A stretch of 64,000 nt of DNA from Rhizobium giardinii bv. giardinii H152 (GTDB lineage: Bacteria > Pseudomonadota > Alphaproteobacteria > Rhizobiales > Rhizobiaceae). Below are positions 1 to 8,143 of this stretch, one piece after another. The first letter of the stretch is position 1, and the number at the start of each line of letters is the position of its first letter. The position numbers were made by a program, and so were the translations under genes. The stretch is from NCBI RefSeq assembly GCF_000379605.1, contig NZ_KB902724.1, forward strand, positions 165,868-229,867, given 5' to 3'. Below the pieces are notes generated by a model. The model had not been told where the DNA came from. It saw nothing but the letters and a program-made list of their open reading frames with translations, and did no database searches.

Positions 1-1188
1 AACTTCCTTGGCACCGCCGAAGCCCATTACGACGGCATCGAGGTCAATGGCGGTCACGACATCGACATCGTCCACAACACCGTCGTCGTCGATCACGGCC
101 AGACCTCGGCGGTGATGCTCGACAACTGGGCTGGTGGCTTGTCGAACATCACGGTTGAAAACAATCGCCTGGCGGGCGGTGGATACACCGTCTATCTGGA
201 TGACACTTTTGGTGGCGGCGCCGTCGATGATGGCTCGATCCAAATCATCAACAACCAGGTCGGCGATGGTCAATGGGGGGATTTCTCGCTCTATGGCAAC
301 AATCCGGTAATGTACGGAAATACCGACCTGAACACCTTGCCGGCGGACACCACGCCGACGGACCCCGCACCCGTTGACACGACGACAGCGGACGCGGCTC
401 CTGCCGACACGACGACAACGGACGCGGCGCCTGCCGGCACTACGACAACGGACACGACGGCAACGGACGCGGCCCCTGCCGACACCACGCCGACGGACAC
501 GACAACCGCCGACACGACGGCAACGGATGCTGCGCCTGCAGATACCACCGCAACGGACATCACCTCGCCTACGGCACCGACCCACACGGCTCAAACCGAC
601 ACGCCGCCGGGTACTTCGTCCACCGGCACCGCGGTGGAAAGCCCCACTACCGACAGCGAGGCCGACACGGGACTTGATGGTCCACTTGAGGGCACGTCTG
701 GTGATACGGACAGCGTTGCCAATGCTGCAAACAACGGCGACGCCAAGGGCACCGTCCACAATTGGATCAAGCAAACGTTCGGTTCGAATTTTGCCGACAA
801 GTTCCATGCCAATACGCACACCCATTCGTCACTCGCGCTCGGCGCGGATGATCTGATGGGCGGCTCGGACGCCGATACCTTCGTCTTCAAGACGGCGGGT
901 GAGAGCACATCTGCCCTGACGGGCCCAGATTCGATCTTCGACTTCTCGGGCACCGGCGGTGACAGGATCGATGTTGCGGACATCGATGCCAATTCGGCAG
1001 CGTCCGGCGATCAAGCTTTCACCTACCTCGGTACTGCTGCCTTCACTGGCAAGGCCGGCGAGCTGCGTGACGCCAAGCAGGCCTCTGACACCTATGTTTA
1101 CGGTGACACCAATGGTGACAGGAATGCCGATTGCGCCGTTCATCTTGATGATGCAGTGTCGCTGTCGAAGGGCGATTTCGTCCTGTGA
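1..1188 (+). CDS. Secreted right-handed beta-helix / RTX-like protein, 5' end outside window
   Basis: The reading frame is open from base 1, so the N-terminus lies outside the window. The first ~100 residues (pattern N-x-V-x-N, 'DIDIVHNTVV', 'ITVENNRLAG', 'SIQIINNQVG') look like turns of a parallel beta-helix, as in secreted polysaccharide lyases and epimerases. A linker of about 75 residues (bases ~340-570) is a degenerate repeat of Asp, Thr, Ala and Pro. The C-terminus has 'DDLMGGSDADTFVF' and an Asp/Gly-rich 'GDTNGDRNADCAVHLDD' segment, like the calcium-binding tail of type I-secreted serralysin and RTX proteins. The likely role is extracellular, perhaps on polysaccharide. No catalytic domain is visible in the part present, so substrate and activity cannot be stated. 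A hairpin follows at 1240-1268. Confidence 0.75.
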   Translation, partial: NFLGTAEAHYDGIEVNGGHDIDIVHNTVVVDHGQTSAVMLDNWAGGLSNITVENNRLAGGGYTVYLDDTFGGGAVDDGSIQIINNQVGDGQWGDFSLYGNNPVMYGNTDLNTLPADTTPTDPAPVDTTTADAAPADTTTTDAAPAGTTTTDTTATDAAPADTTPTDTTTADTTATDAAPADTTATDITSPTAPTHTAQTDTPPGTSSTGTAVESPTTDSEADTGLDGPLEGTSGDTDSVANAANNGDAKGTVHNWIKQTFGSNFADKFHANTHTHSSLALGADDLMGGSDADTFVFKTAGESTSALTGPDSIFDFSGTGGDRIDVADIDANSAASGDQAFTYLGTAAFTGKAGELRDAKQASDTYVYGDTNGDRNADCAVHLDDAVSLSKGDFVL

Positions 1189-1227
1189 CCTGATGAGGCC
1201 GCTCGCTGCGGCTCAAACCTGCATTTG

Positions 1228-1571
1228 CTATCCGCCACTGCCAAAGGCGACCATCGGTCGCCTTTGGCTGTCTTCGCCTTGCCTTTGACGATGCGCCCGA
1301 CGCTCTTTGATTTCCATTCGCAGGTATTTCAGGAAGGACGCCACAACATCATAGCGCCGGGTGTGTGCTTGGTCGTGCATCCGCAAAACCAGCCTAACTG
1401 ATGACAATATGGTATGTGAATACCAGGGCTGACGGTTTGACCAAGTTTTATCCCCCTCAGCCATGAGTCGAATTGACTGAGCCCAACGCCTGAATGAAAG
1501 TACGGTGCGGTCGGATAGCTGGTGTATCGGGGCACATTTTCATGTGCAATGTCCGGTGGGGACACTGTCAT
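1228..1571 (-). pseudogene. hemN: hemN remnant (oxygen-independent coproporphyrinogen III oxidase), frameshifted and 3'-truncated
   Basis: An ATG at 1571, preceded by an AGGAGAG ribosome site, opens a frame with HemN N-terminal hallmarks: 'VPRYTSYPTAPYFHSGVG' and 'HIPYCHQLGWFCGC'. HemN is a radical-SAM enzyme of anaerobic heme synthesis, and its cluster motif is normally C-x3-C-x2-C-x-C. Here the second Cys is Gly. After 'TTKHT' the frame goes wrong: an extra AC in a CACACAC run shifts it, while the next frame continues with 'HTRRYDVVASFLKYLRMEI', as expected of HemN. Similarity ends after roughly 85-90 residues of a ~450-residue protein. It lies divergent from fnrN, a common arrangement in rhizobia, so a once functional FnrN-controlled hemN has decayed. 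An intact copy presumably lies elsewhere. Confidence 0.8.
1240..1268. terminator. Perfect 13-bp hairpin between the RTX-like gene and the hemN remnant
   Basis: GCCAAAGGCGACC and GGTCGCCTTTGGC form a perfect stem with a 3-base loop (ATC), 52 bases after the stop of the RTX-like gene. There is no clear T-run on either side. It is placed to end the upstream gene. It also falls where similarity of the opposite-strand hemN remnant to HemN is lost, so it may mark the junction that truncated that gene. Confidence 0.55.
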
Positions 1572-1710
1572 CGCGTCGCTCTCCTGTTTTCCGTGATTTC
1601 GGTGAACGGAGGAGCAGGCTCTGTTTCGATCAAACTGCAGCGACACTTTGGCCGATTGTATTTCGCTTTCGTTGCGCGCAAATCCCAATCAGGGTTCACA
1701 TGGTGATTTG

Positions 1711-2439
1711 ATGATCGAACGGCTTGATATACACAGCGCAGGCATTCCAGTCCTCTGCCGGGCCTGTGAGGCAAGGCACCGGGGCGTTTGCGGTGCGCTT
1801 GACCCGGACCAACTGGTAGCTCTTGCCAAAACCTCGTCCAAGCATCGTGTGACGAGCGGTGCGGAATTGATCGGCGACATGGAAGCGGTGGATGGTTTCT
1901 CCAACATCCTTTCCGGCGTCGTCAAGCTGACGAAAACGCTTTCGGATGGACGTGAACAGATTGTCGGCCTGCAATTCGCCCCCGATTTTCTTGGCCGTCC
2001 CTTCAGAGAGGAAAGCGCGCTGACAGCCCAGGCCGCGACCGACGTTTCGCTTTGCTCGTTCCCGCGCGCCACGATAGAGGGCATGCTGAAGAGGTCGCCC
2101 GGTCTCGAACACCGCTTGCTCGAGCAGACGTTGCGGGAACTGGATGAGGCGCGCGACTGGATGGTGACGCTCGGCCGCAAGACCGCCGGCGAAAAAGTCG
2201 CGAGCTTCCTGATGTTGATCGCTACCTATATCGATCCGGAGTTCGACCCGCGCTCAGGTTCGGCCGTCTTTGATTTGCCCCTGACCCGCGCTGAGATAGC
2301 GGATTTCCTCGGTCTGACCATTGAAACTGTCAGCCGGCAGTTGACGAAGCTCAAAGCGGACAAGGTCATCGAGATCGAGAACAATCGGCGCATAACCGTC
2401 GAAAATATCGAACGCCTCAGATTTCGTGCGGGGCTTTAG
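1711..2439 (+). CDS. fnrN: FnrN, oxygen-sensing Crp/Fnr-family activator
   Basis: 242 residues. N-terminal 'CRACEARHRGVC' supplies Cys16, Cys19 and Cys27, with a further Cys at about 115. These are the four ligands of the oxygen-labile 4Fe-4S cluster of FNR/FnrN, and FixK proteins lack this set. The cNMP-binding-like beta-roll spans ~30-145. The helix-turn-helix is at ~191-214, with recognition residues E-T-V-S-R as in FNR, which read TTGAT-N4-ATCAA. The start at 1711 (MIERLDIHSAG) matches FnrN proteins, and upstream ATGs would add unrelated residues. In rhizobia FnrN activates fixNOQP, fixGHIS and hemN at low oxygen; all three occur beside it here, hemN only as a remnant. Its 3' end overlaps the convergent hemerythrin-like gene by 23 bases. 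Confidence 0.9.
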   Translation: MIERLDIHSAGIPVLCRACEARHRGVCGALDPDQLVALAKTSSKHRVTSGAELIGDMEAVDGFSNILSGVVKLTKTLSDGREQIVGLQFAPDFLGRPFREESALTAQAATDVSLCSFPRATIEGMLKRSPGLEHRLLEQTLRELDEARDWMVTLGRKTAGEKVASFLMLIATYIDPEFDPRSGSAVFDLPLTRAEIADFLGLTIETVSRQLTKLKADKVIEIENNRRITVENIERLRFRAGL

Positions 2440-2950
2440 CAAACGCCGCCCGAACGATCGGCGCTATATGTTCGCTCTCGAAAGCAATATGCCGGCGCGT
2501 GCCTTCGAAAAAGCCGCGCAGCATGAAACCGAACATTTCGGCATTCGCAACTTCACCCTCGCGCCCGATCTTGAACAGAATCTCGGTCAGCTCATCTGCA
2601 AAGCACTCATCCTCGACATGCTCGATCCGCAAGCGCTGCGTGGTTCCAGCGGCCTTGGTGGCGTCAGGCAAGGCATCGTATGCAGGGAAAATGATCGTTT
2701 CTTCCAGATGGTGAGCATGGTGGAGGAGCGGCAGGAGCGCGCTGGCGACCGTCAAGCAAGTAAGCCTTTCGACCCGTTCCGGCAGCGAATCGGCGATGTC
2801 CTCCAGCGTGCTGCACAAAGTGAGCTTGCGCTCGTGCATCAAGAGCATCTCCTGGAGGGGCCCGAACATTGCCCGATCGTTTCCAAGCGGCTGGAAAGGT
2901 GCGCGGTATTGCCGCCATCCAGGACTGTATCGCCCGCCTCTCATCGACAT
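2417..2950 (-). CDS. Hemerythrin HHE cation-binding domain protein
   Basis: 177 residues from an ATG with a good GGGAGAG site just upstream. His and Glu residues are spaced as in HHE domains: 'LLMHERKL' near the start of the fold, 'LLHHAHHLEETIIFPAYD' in the middle, 'RIEHVEDE', and 'GTRRHIAFESEHIAPIVR' near the end. Such four-helix bundles bind a di-iron centre and oxygen or NO. It is transcribed divergently from fixN, and the FNR box at 3008-3021 lies 64 bases from its start and 66 from that of fixN, so low-oxygen co-induction is likely. A role in oxygen or NO sensing, buffering or protection of the cbb3 oxidase is inference. The gene overlaps fnrN tail to tail. Confidence 0.85.
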   Translation of the reverse strand: MSMRGGRYSPGWRQYRAPFQPLGNDRAMFGPLQEMLLMHERKLTLCSTLEDIADSLPERVERLTCLTVASALLPLLHHAHHLEETIIFPAYDALPDATKAAGTTQRLRIEHVEDECFADELTEILFKIGREGEVANAEMFGFMLRGFFEGTRRHIAFESEHIAPIVRAAFAKAPHEI

Positions 2951-3007
2951 TTTGCCTCTCCCGCTTTGATGCCTGAGAAGCATTGGCCGACATCCGCGGC
3001 ACCAACC

Positions 3008-3021
3008 TTGACATAGATCAA
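3008..3021. promoter_or_regulatory. FNR/FixK box shared by fixNOQP and the divergent hemerythrin gene
   Basis: TTGACATAGATCAA matches the anaerobox TTGAT-N4-ATCAA at 9 of 10 fixed positions. Its centre (3014.5) is about 66 bases from the fixN ATG and 64 from the hemerythrin ATG. With the usual class II spacing (box at about -41.5) both transcripts would start some 23-25 bases before their start codons. FnrN, encoded next door, is the obvious ligand; a FixK encoded elsewhere could also bind. Confidence 0.85.
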
Positions 3022-3080
3022 AGCATTTTCCTCTCCGATGCGAGACATGTGACCCCAGACATGCTTTTGGGGAAAATTCA

Positions 3081-4691
3081 ATGAAGCACGGTTCCGCCAT
3101 CATCGGGCTGGGCGTCGCCACATTCCTGGTGCTGCTCGCTGCCGGATTTACATATGACGCGGCCTTTGCCAGTCACATGTGGGTTCTGTTTTTCGTATTG
3201 CTGATATCGGTGGTCGTGCTTTTGCGCCGCACGACCTTCGAACCGGCGCCTGTCATCAACCGGTCCGCCTACATGGATGAGCCGATTCGCTATGGCGTCA
3301 TCGCCACCATGTTTTGGGCCGTCGTTGGTCTGCTGGTCGGCGTCGTTGTTGCGTTGCAACTCGCCTATCCAGAACTCAACATCGAACCATGGTTCAATTT
3401 CGGCCGGATGCGGCCGCTGCACACTTCGGGGGTGATTTTCGCCTTCTGCGGCAACGCACTGCTGGCGACCTCTTTCTATGTGGTGCAGCGGACGTCCAGG
3501 GCCCGCCTGTTCGGCGGCGATCTCGTCTGGTTCGTTTTCTGGGGCTACCAACTGTTCATCGTTATGGCAGCGACCGGCTATCTGCTCGGGATAACGGAGG
3601 CCCGTGAATATGCGGAGCCGGAGTGGTATGTCGACCTTTGGCTTACCATTGTCTGGGTTGCCTATCTGGTGGTCTTTCTCGGCACCATTCTGAAGCGTGA
3701 GGAGCCACACATCTATGTGGCGAACTGGTTCTACCTTTCCTTCATCGTCACTGTCGCAATGCTGCACGTCGTCAACAACCTGTCGATGCCGGTGTCTCTA
3801 CTCGGCACCAAGAGCTACTCGGCCTTCTCGGGCGTACAGGATGCGTTGACGCAGTGGTGGTATGGTCACAACGCGGTCGGCTTCTTCCTGACGGCTGGCT
3901 TCCTCGGTATGATGTATTATTTCGTGCCCAAGCAGGCCAACCGCCCCGTCTATTCCTATCGCCTGTCCATCATCCATTTCTGGGCATTGATTTTCCTCTA
4001 TATCTGGGCGGGGCCGCACCATCTGCATTTTACCGCGCTTCCGGACTGGGCACAGACGCTCGGCATGGTGTTCTCGATCATGTTGTGGATGCCGTCCTGG
4101 GGCGGAATGATCAACGGTCTGATGACGCTATCGGGCGCCTGGGACAAGCTGCGAACCGACCCGATCATCCGTATGATGGTCGCAGCCATCGCCTTCTACG
4201 GCATGTCGACCTTCGAAGGGCCGATGATGTCGATCAAAACAGTCAACTCCCTGTCTCACTACACAGACTGGACCATCGGCCACGTCCATTCCGGCGCGCT
4301 CGGCTGGAACGGCCTGATCGCCTTTGCGGCACTTTACTACATGGTGCCGAAGCTGTGGAACCGCGAAAGGCTTTATTCGATGCGGATGGTAAGCTGGCAT
4401 TTCTGGTGCGCAACGCTCGGCATCGTGATCTATGCGGCGGTGATGTGGGTAGCTGGCATCCAGCAGGGATTGATGTGGCGCGAGCATGATGAGCAAGGCT
4501 TCCTCGTCTACTCCTTCGTCGAAAGCGTTGCAGCGCTGCATCCCTACTATCTGATCCGCGCGCTCGGCGGCGGGCTTTACCTGACGGGAGCGCTGATCAT
4601 GGCATGGAACGTCGCCATGACGATCCTCGGTTATCAACGCGATGAAGAGCCCATCGGCGGCGCGATTCCCGCCATGCAGCCTGCAGAATAG
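3081..4691 (+). CDS. fixN: Cytochrome cbb3 oxidase subunit I
   Basis: 536 residues, the full length for FixN/CcoN, with about a dozen hydrophobic helices. It is the catalytic heme-copper subunit of the high-affinity cbb3 oxidase in the inner membrane. Visible ligands are His114 in '[10 protein letters not shown]' (low-spin heme b), His263 in '[11 protein letters not shown]' and His313-His314 in 'GPHHLHFT' (copper B), and the '[11 protein letters not shown]' His pair near residue 400 (heme b3). Tyr280, in 'GMMYYFVPK', lies in the helix after His263 and may be the Tyr of the active site. It is the first gene of fixNOQP, with only 9 bases before fixO, and is controlled by the FNR box at 3008-3021. 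Confidence 0.97.
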   Translation: MKHGSAIIGLGVATFLVLLAAGFTYDAAFASHMWVLFFVLLISVVVLLRRTTFEPAPVINRSAYMDEPIRYGVIATMFWAVVGLLVGVVVALQLAYPELNIEPWFNFGRMRPLHTSGVIFAFCGNALLATSFYVVQRTSRARLFGGDLVWFVFWGYQLFIVMAATGYLLGITEAREYAEPEWYVDLWLTIVWVAYLVVFLGTILKREEPHIYVANWFYLSFIVTVAMLHVVNNLSMPVSLLGTKSYSAFSGVQDALTQWWYGHNAVGFFLTAGFLGMMYYFVPKQANRPVYSYRLSIIHFWALIFLYIWAGPHHLHFTALPDWAQTLGMVFSIMLWMPSWGGMINGLMTLSGAWDKLRTDPIIRMMVAAIAFYGMSTFEGPMMSIKTVNSLSHYTDWTIGHVHSGALGWNGLIAFAALYYMVPKLWNRERLYSMRMVSWHFWCATLGIVIYAAVMWVAGIQQGLMWREHDEQGFLVYSFVESVAALHPYYLIRALGGGLYLTGALIMAWNVAMTILGYQRDEEPIGGAIPAMQPAE

Positions 4692-4700
4692 GGGACATCC

Positions 4701-5432
4701 ATGTCATTGTTGGACAAACACGCGATTATCGAACGCAACGCAACCCTGCTTCTCGTCGGTTCTCTTCTGGTCGTGACGATCGGCGGTATCGTCGAGATTG
4801 CTCCGCTGTTCTACCTGCAGAACACGATCGAGAAAGCCGAAGGCATTCGGCCCTATTCGCCGCTGGAGCTTGCCGGCCGCAACATCTACGTCCGCGAGGG
4901 TTGCTATGTCTGCCATAGCCAGATGATCCGGCCCTTCCGCGACGAAGTGGAACGCTACGGACATTACAGCCTGGCGGCGGAATCCATGTACGATCATCCG
5001 TTCCAGTGGGGTTCCAAACGAACCGGGCCGGACCTTGCGCGTGTCGGCGACCGGTATTCCAACGAGTGGCATGCCCAGCACCTGATCGAGCCGCGTGCCG
5101 TGGTGCCGGAATCGATCATGCCGAGCTACGCGTTTCTGAAAACGACGCCGCTCGATGTCGGGAATATGGCCTCGCATCTCAAGGCGAATGCAGCCGTCGC
5201 CGTGCCCTACACGCAGGAGATGATCGACAATGCCGGCGCGGACGTGAGGGCACAGGCCGATCCGAACGCCGATACGTCCGGGCTCGAAGCCCGATACCCG
5301 AAGGCCAAGGTCGGCGATTTCGACGGCGACCCGCAGCAGCTTACCGAGATGGACGCCCTGATCGCCTATCTCCAGATGCTAGGCACGCTCGTCGATTTCA
5401 AAACCTACGTTGAAACCGGTGCTGACCGGTAA
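4701..5432 (+). CDS. fixO: Cytochrome cbb3 oxidase subunit II (monoheme cytochrome c)
   Basis: 243 residues. One N-terminal membrane anchor (~15-38) leads to a periplasmic domain with a single heme c site, 'CYVCH' (Cys68, Cys71, His72), and a likely Met ligand in 'ESIMPSY'. FixO/CcoO passes electrons towards the heme-copper centre of FixN. It has an AGGGGACA ribosome site and sits between fixN and fixQ at operon spacing. Confidence 0.96.
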   Translation: MSLLDKHAIIERNATLLLVGSLLVVTIGGIVEIAPLFYLQNTIEKAEGIRPYSPLELAGRNIYVREGCYVCHSQMIRPFRDEVERYGHYSLAAESMYDHPFQWGSKRTGPDLARVGDRYSNEWHAQHLIEPRAVVPESIMPSYAFLKTTPLDVGNMASHLKANAAVAVPYTQEMIDNAGADVRAQADPNADTSGLEARYPKAKVGDFDGDPQQLTEMDALIAYLQMLGTLVDFKTYVETGADR

Positions 5433-5443
5433 GGGGGGCCGCA

Positions 5444-5593
5444 ATGGACTATCACATCATGCGGACATTTGCGGATAGCTGGGGGCTTCTCGCAATGCTG
5501 CTGTTTTTCATCGGCGCCTCGATCTTCGCCTTCCGTCCCGGCAGCAAGGTGCTGAGCGACGAAGCTGCCCGCATCCCCCTGAAGGATGACTGA
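5444..5593 (+). CDS. fixQ: Cytochrome cbb3 oxidase small subunit (FixQ/CcoQ)
   Basis: 49 residues, starting MDYHIMRTFADSWG, with one transmembrane helix ('LLAMLLFFIGASIFAF') and a short polar tail ending LKDD. Size, topology and position between fixO and fixP identify it as the assembly/stability subunit of the oxidase. It begins 11 bases after the fixO stop behind AAGGGGGG, and its stop codon is one base from the chosen fixP start. Confidence 0.93.
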   Translation: MDYHIMRTFADSWGLLAMLLFFIGASIFAFRPGSKVLSDEAARIPLKDD

Positions 5594-5594
5594 C

Positions 5595-6458
5595 ATGAGC
5601 GACAAACATATCGACAAGATTTCCGGCGTTTCGACTACCGGCCACGAGTGGGATGGAATACGCGAGCTGAACAATCCAATGCCGCGGTGGTGGGTATGGA
5701 CGTTCTATGCGACAATTTTCTGGGGACTCGCCTATACCATCGCCTATCCGGCATGGCCCCTTCTTACCTCCTCGACCAAAGGTCTCTTCGGATATTCGAG
5801 CCGCGCAGAGGTGGTCCAGGACATGGCCGCTGCGGACGCCATCAGAGGCAGCTATGTGGAGTTGATCAAGGGCAAGACGATCAATGACATCCTCGCTGAT
5901 GAGACACTGCGCTCGATCGCAGTCTCGGCCGGAGGCGCGGCGTTCAAGGTGAACTGCGTCCAATGCCATGGATCGGGTGCCCAAGGCTCGTCTGGATATC
6001 CGAACCTGAACGACGATGACTGGCTATGGGGAGGAAAGGCGGACGCGATCCAGCAGACGATCAACCATGGCGTCCGATTTGCAGGTGACGGCCAAACGCG
6101 CGATTCCGTGATGCCCGCCTTCGCGGATGTCCTTGACCGGAAACAGATCCAAGAAGTCAGCAGCTACGTCGCCAGCCTCACCGGCGCGGCTGCCGAGCAA
6201 AGCAATATTGCGCACGGTGCGGTCATCTTCGCTGACAACTGCGCGGCTTGCCATGGCGCAGATGCCAAGGGCAATCGCGAGCTCGGAGCACCCGATCTGA
6301 CCGACGCCATCTGGCTGAATGGCTCCGGCGAGGCCGCGATTGCAGCCCAAGTGAAGTCTCCGAAGATGGGCGTCATGCCGGCCTGGGGCGATCGCCTCGG
6401 CGAAACGGCGGTCAAAGAGCTTGCCGTATTCGTCCACTCGCTCGGGGGTAGCGAGTGA
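5595..6458 (+). CDS. fixP: Cytochrome cbb3 oxidase subunit III (diheme cytochrome c)
   Basis: 287 residues. One N-terminal membrane helix (~32-55) is followed by two cytochrome c domains with heme sites 'CVQCH' (Cys121, Cys124) and 'CAACH' (Cys216, Cys219). FixP/CcoP is the electron entry subunit. The start at 5595 (MSDKHID) fits the AAGGA site better than the ATG at 5586, which would overlap fixQ. It is the last gene of fixNOQP. The palindrome at 6464-6505 starts 5 bases after its stop and can act as terminator. Confidence 0.96.
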   Translation: MSDKHIDKISGVSTTGHEWDGIRELNNPMPRWWVWTFYATIFWGLAYTIAYPAWPLLTSSTKGLFGYSSRAEVVQDMAAADAIRGSYVELIKGKTINDILADETLRSIAVSAGGAAFKVNCVQCHGSGAQGSSGYPNLNDDDWLWGGKADAIQQTINHGVRFAGDGQTRDSVMPAFADVLDRKQIQEVSSYVASLTGAAAEQSNIAHGAVIFADNCAACHGADAKGNRELGAPDLTDAIWLNGSGEAAIAAQVKSPKMGVMPAWGDRLGETAVKELAVFVHSLGGSE

Positions 6459-6463
6459 CGAAC

Positions 6464-6505
6464 ATGTCCGACGCGCTTTGATTTTGATCAAGGCGCGTCG
6501 GACAT
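6464..6505. promoter_or_regulatory. Perfect FNR/FixK box in the loop of a 13-bp inverted repeat, before fixGHIS
   Basis: The arms ATGTCCGACGCGC (6464-6476) and GCGCGTCGGACAT (6493-6505) are perfectly complementary. Between them, at 6478-6491, lies TTGATTTTGATCAA, an exact anaerobox (TTGAT-N4-ATCAA). The whole is a 42-bp near-palindrome between fixP and fixG. As RNA it would form a stable hairpin able to end the fixNOQP message. As DNA it carries the activator site for fixGHIS, with a predicted start near 6526. Confidence 0.85.
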
Positions 6506-6580
6506 CGTTTCCGCATGGTGGGCACGTCAATTGATGCATGCGTGTCGATGACGCAAACCTTTTTGAAAACTGGTGCCCAG

Positions 6581-8143
6581 ATGCAGGATCAAAGCGAAAT
6601 CATTCGGCTGGAAGCGGACGCCGTCAATTCAGCCAGGACTCGCCAGCCCCTCTATGCGCCGCGCCGCAAGATATTTCCAAAGCGGGCTTCGGGTGACTTT
6701 CGCCGATTCAAATGGATCGTCATGGCGATCACGCTCGGCATCTACTATTTGACGCCGTGGCTGCGATGGGACCGCGGTCCGTTCGCGCCGGATCAGGCTG
6801 TACTGATCGATCTGGCGAACCGCCGCTTCTACTTCTTCTTCATCGAGATCTGGCCGCAGGAGTTTTTCTTCGTGGCAGGTCTCCTGGTCATGGCTGGGAT
6901 CGGGCTGTTTCTCGTCACTTCGACGGTCGGACGCGCCTGGTGTGGGTACACCTGTCCGCAAACCGTCTGGGTTGATCTGTTCCTCGTTGTGGAGCGTGCG
7001 ATCGAGGGGGATCGCAACGCGCGGATCAAGCTCGATGCCGCACCGTGGTCGTTTACCAAGGTAGCGACCCGGGTGATCAAGCATACCATCTGGCTTTGCA
7101 TCGCCGTCGCGACGGGCGGCGCTTGGATCTTCTATTTCGCCGACGCGCCGAAACTCGTCGCCGATTTCGTCACAGGCGAGGCGGCTGCCTCCGCCTACAT
7201 GACCGTCGCCATCCTGACCGCGACCACCTATATGTTCGGGGGGCTGATGCGGGAGCAGGTCTGCACCTACATGTGCCCTTGGCCGCGCATTCAGGCGGCC
7301 ATGCTCGATGAAACGTCGCTGACAGTCACTTATAATGACTGGCGGGGCGAACCGCGATCGCGCCATGCCAAAAGGATGGCGTTGGCCGGCGAAAGCATCG
7401 GCGACTGCGTTGATTGCAACGCCTGCGTTGCCGTGTGCCCGATGGGCATCGACATTCGTGATGGGCAGCAGCTCGAATGCATCACCTGCGCCTTGTGCAT
7501 CGACGCCTGCGACGGCGTGATGGACAAACTGGGCAAGGAACGCGGGCTGATCTCCTACACGACCCTGAACGATTATAACGCCAATATGGCGCTTGCCACC
7601 GCTGGAGGCACCCGCCCGGTCAATCCGGCTCTTGTCCGCGATCCGGACGGCCGGCTTTCCAGCAAGGTGGCACACATCAGCCTGCGCAAGCTCTTCCGGC
7701 CGCGAACCCTGATCTATCTGGGCGTCTGGAGCGCTATAGGCCTATTCATGGTCTATGCGCTGCTGACCCGTAACCGGCTGGAACTGAACGTTCTGCACGA
7801 CCGAAATCCTCAGTTCGTCGTGCTGTCCGACGGCTCCATCCGAAACGGTTACACACTGAAACTCCTCAACATGGTGCCGCGGCAGCGCAACGTACGGCTC
7901 TCCTTGACGGGGTCTCTTCCTGCAGCGTCCATGTCGATGCTGGGGAGTGGCAATCCGGAAGGAGGGGCATTCGATATCGAACTTGAGCCCGACCGGTTGA
8001 AGACGATCAAGGTATTCGTCCGACAAGCCGCAGGGCAGGCGGCCAGCCCCCTTCAGGAATTTAAGTTCATCATCGAAGACAGTGCTGGCGGCGAACGTGC
8101 GGACTACACGGCAACCTTCAACGCACCGGAGACAGCGCAATGA
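6581..8143 (+). CDS. fixG: Cytochrome cbb3 oxidase accessory protein, 4Fe-4S membrane protein (FixG/CcoG)
   Basis: 520 residues from the ATG at 6581, which gives the ~23 residues usually found before 'LYAPRRKIFPKRASG'. An ATG at 6548 would also fit the promoter. Several membrane helices flank two ferredoxin motifs, 'CVDCNACVAVCP' and 'CITCALCIDAC'; a further 'CGYTCP' lies in the membrane part. CcoG proteins are cupric reductases or electron carriers for copper delivery to cbb3 oxidase. The last ~100 residues form an Ig-like periplasmic domain. It leads fixGHIS and overlaps fixH by four bases (ATGA). Confidence 0.94.
   Translation: MQDQSEIIRLEADAVNSARTRQPLYAPRRKIFPKRASGDFRRFKWIVMAITLGIYYLTPWLRWDRGPFAPDQAVLIDLANRRFYFFFIEIWPQEFFFVAGLLVMAGIGLFLVTSTVGRAWCGYTCPQTVWVDLFLVVERAIEGDRNARIKLDAAPWSFTKVATRVIKHTIWLCIAVATGGAWIFYFADAPKLVADFVTGEAAASAYMTVAILTATTYMFGGLMREQVCTYMCPWPRIQAAMLDETSLTVTYNDWRGEPRSRHAKRMALAGESIGDCVDCNACVAVCPMGIDIRDGQQLECITCALCIDACDGVMDKLGKERGLISYTTLNDYNANMALATAGGTRPVNPALVRDPDGRLSSKVAHISLRKLFRPRTLIYLGVWSAIGLFMVYALLTRNRLELNVLHDRNPQFVVLSDGSIRNGYTLKLLNMVPRQRNVRLSLTGSLPAASMSMLGSGNPEGGAFDIELEPDRLKTIKVFVRQAAGQAASPLQEFKFIIEDSAGGERADYTATFNAPETAQ

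Noticed and set aside
340-570. Tandem short repeats that might be a CRISPR array
   Set aside because: The units are short, degenerate, contiguous and in frame with a coding sequence (Asp/Thr/Ala repeats). There are no unique spacers and no cas genes.
1621-1645. FNR box before fnrN or the hemN remnant
   Set aside because: Only one half-site (ATCAA on the plus strand) is good; the other half matches 2 of 5. At most a decayed site.
1711-2439. Calling the Crp/Fnr gene fixK
   Set aside because: The N-terminal cysteines for a 4Fe-4S cluster are present, which FixK lacks; FnrN is the better name.
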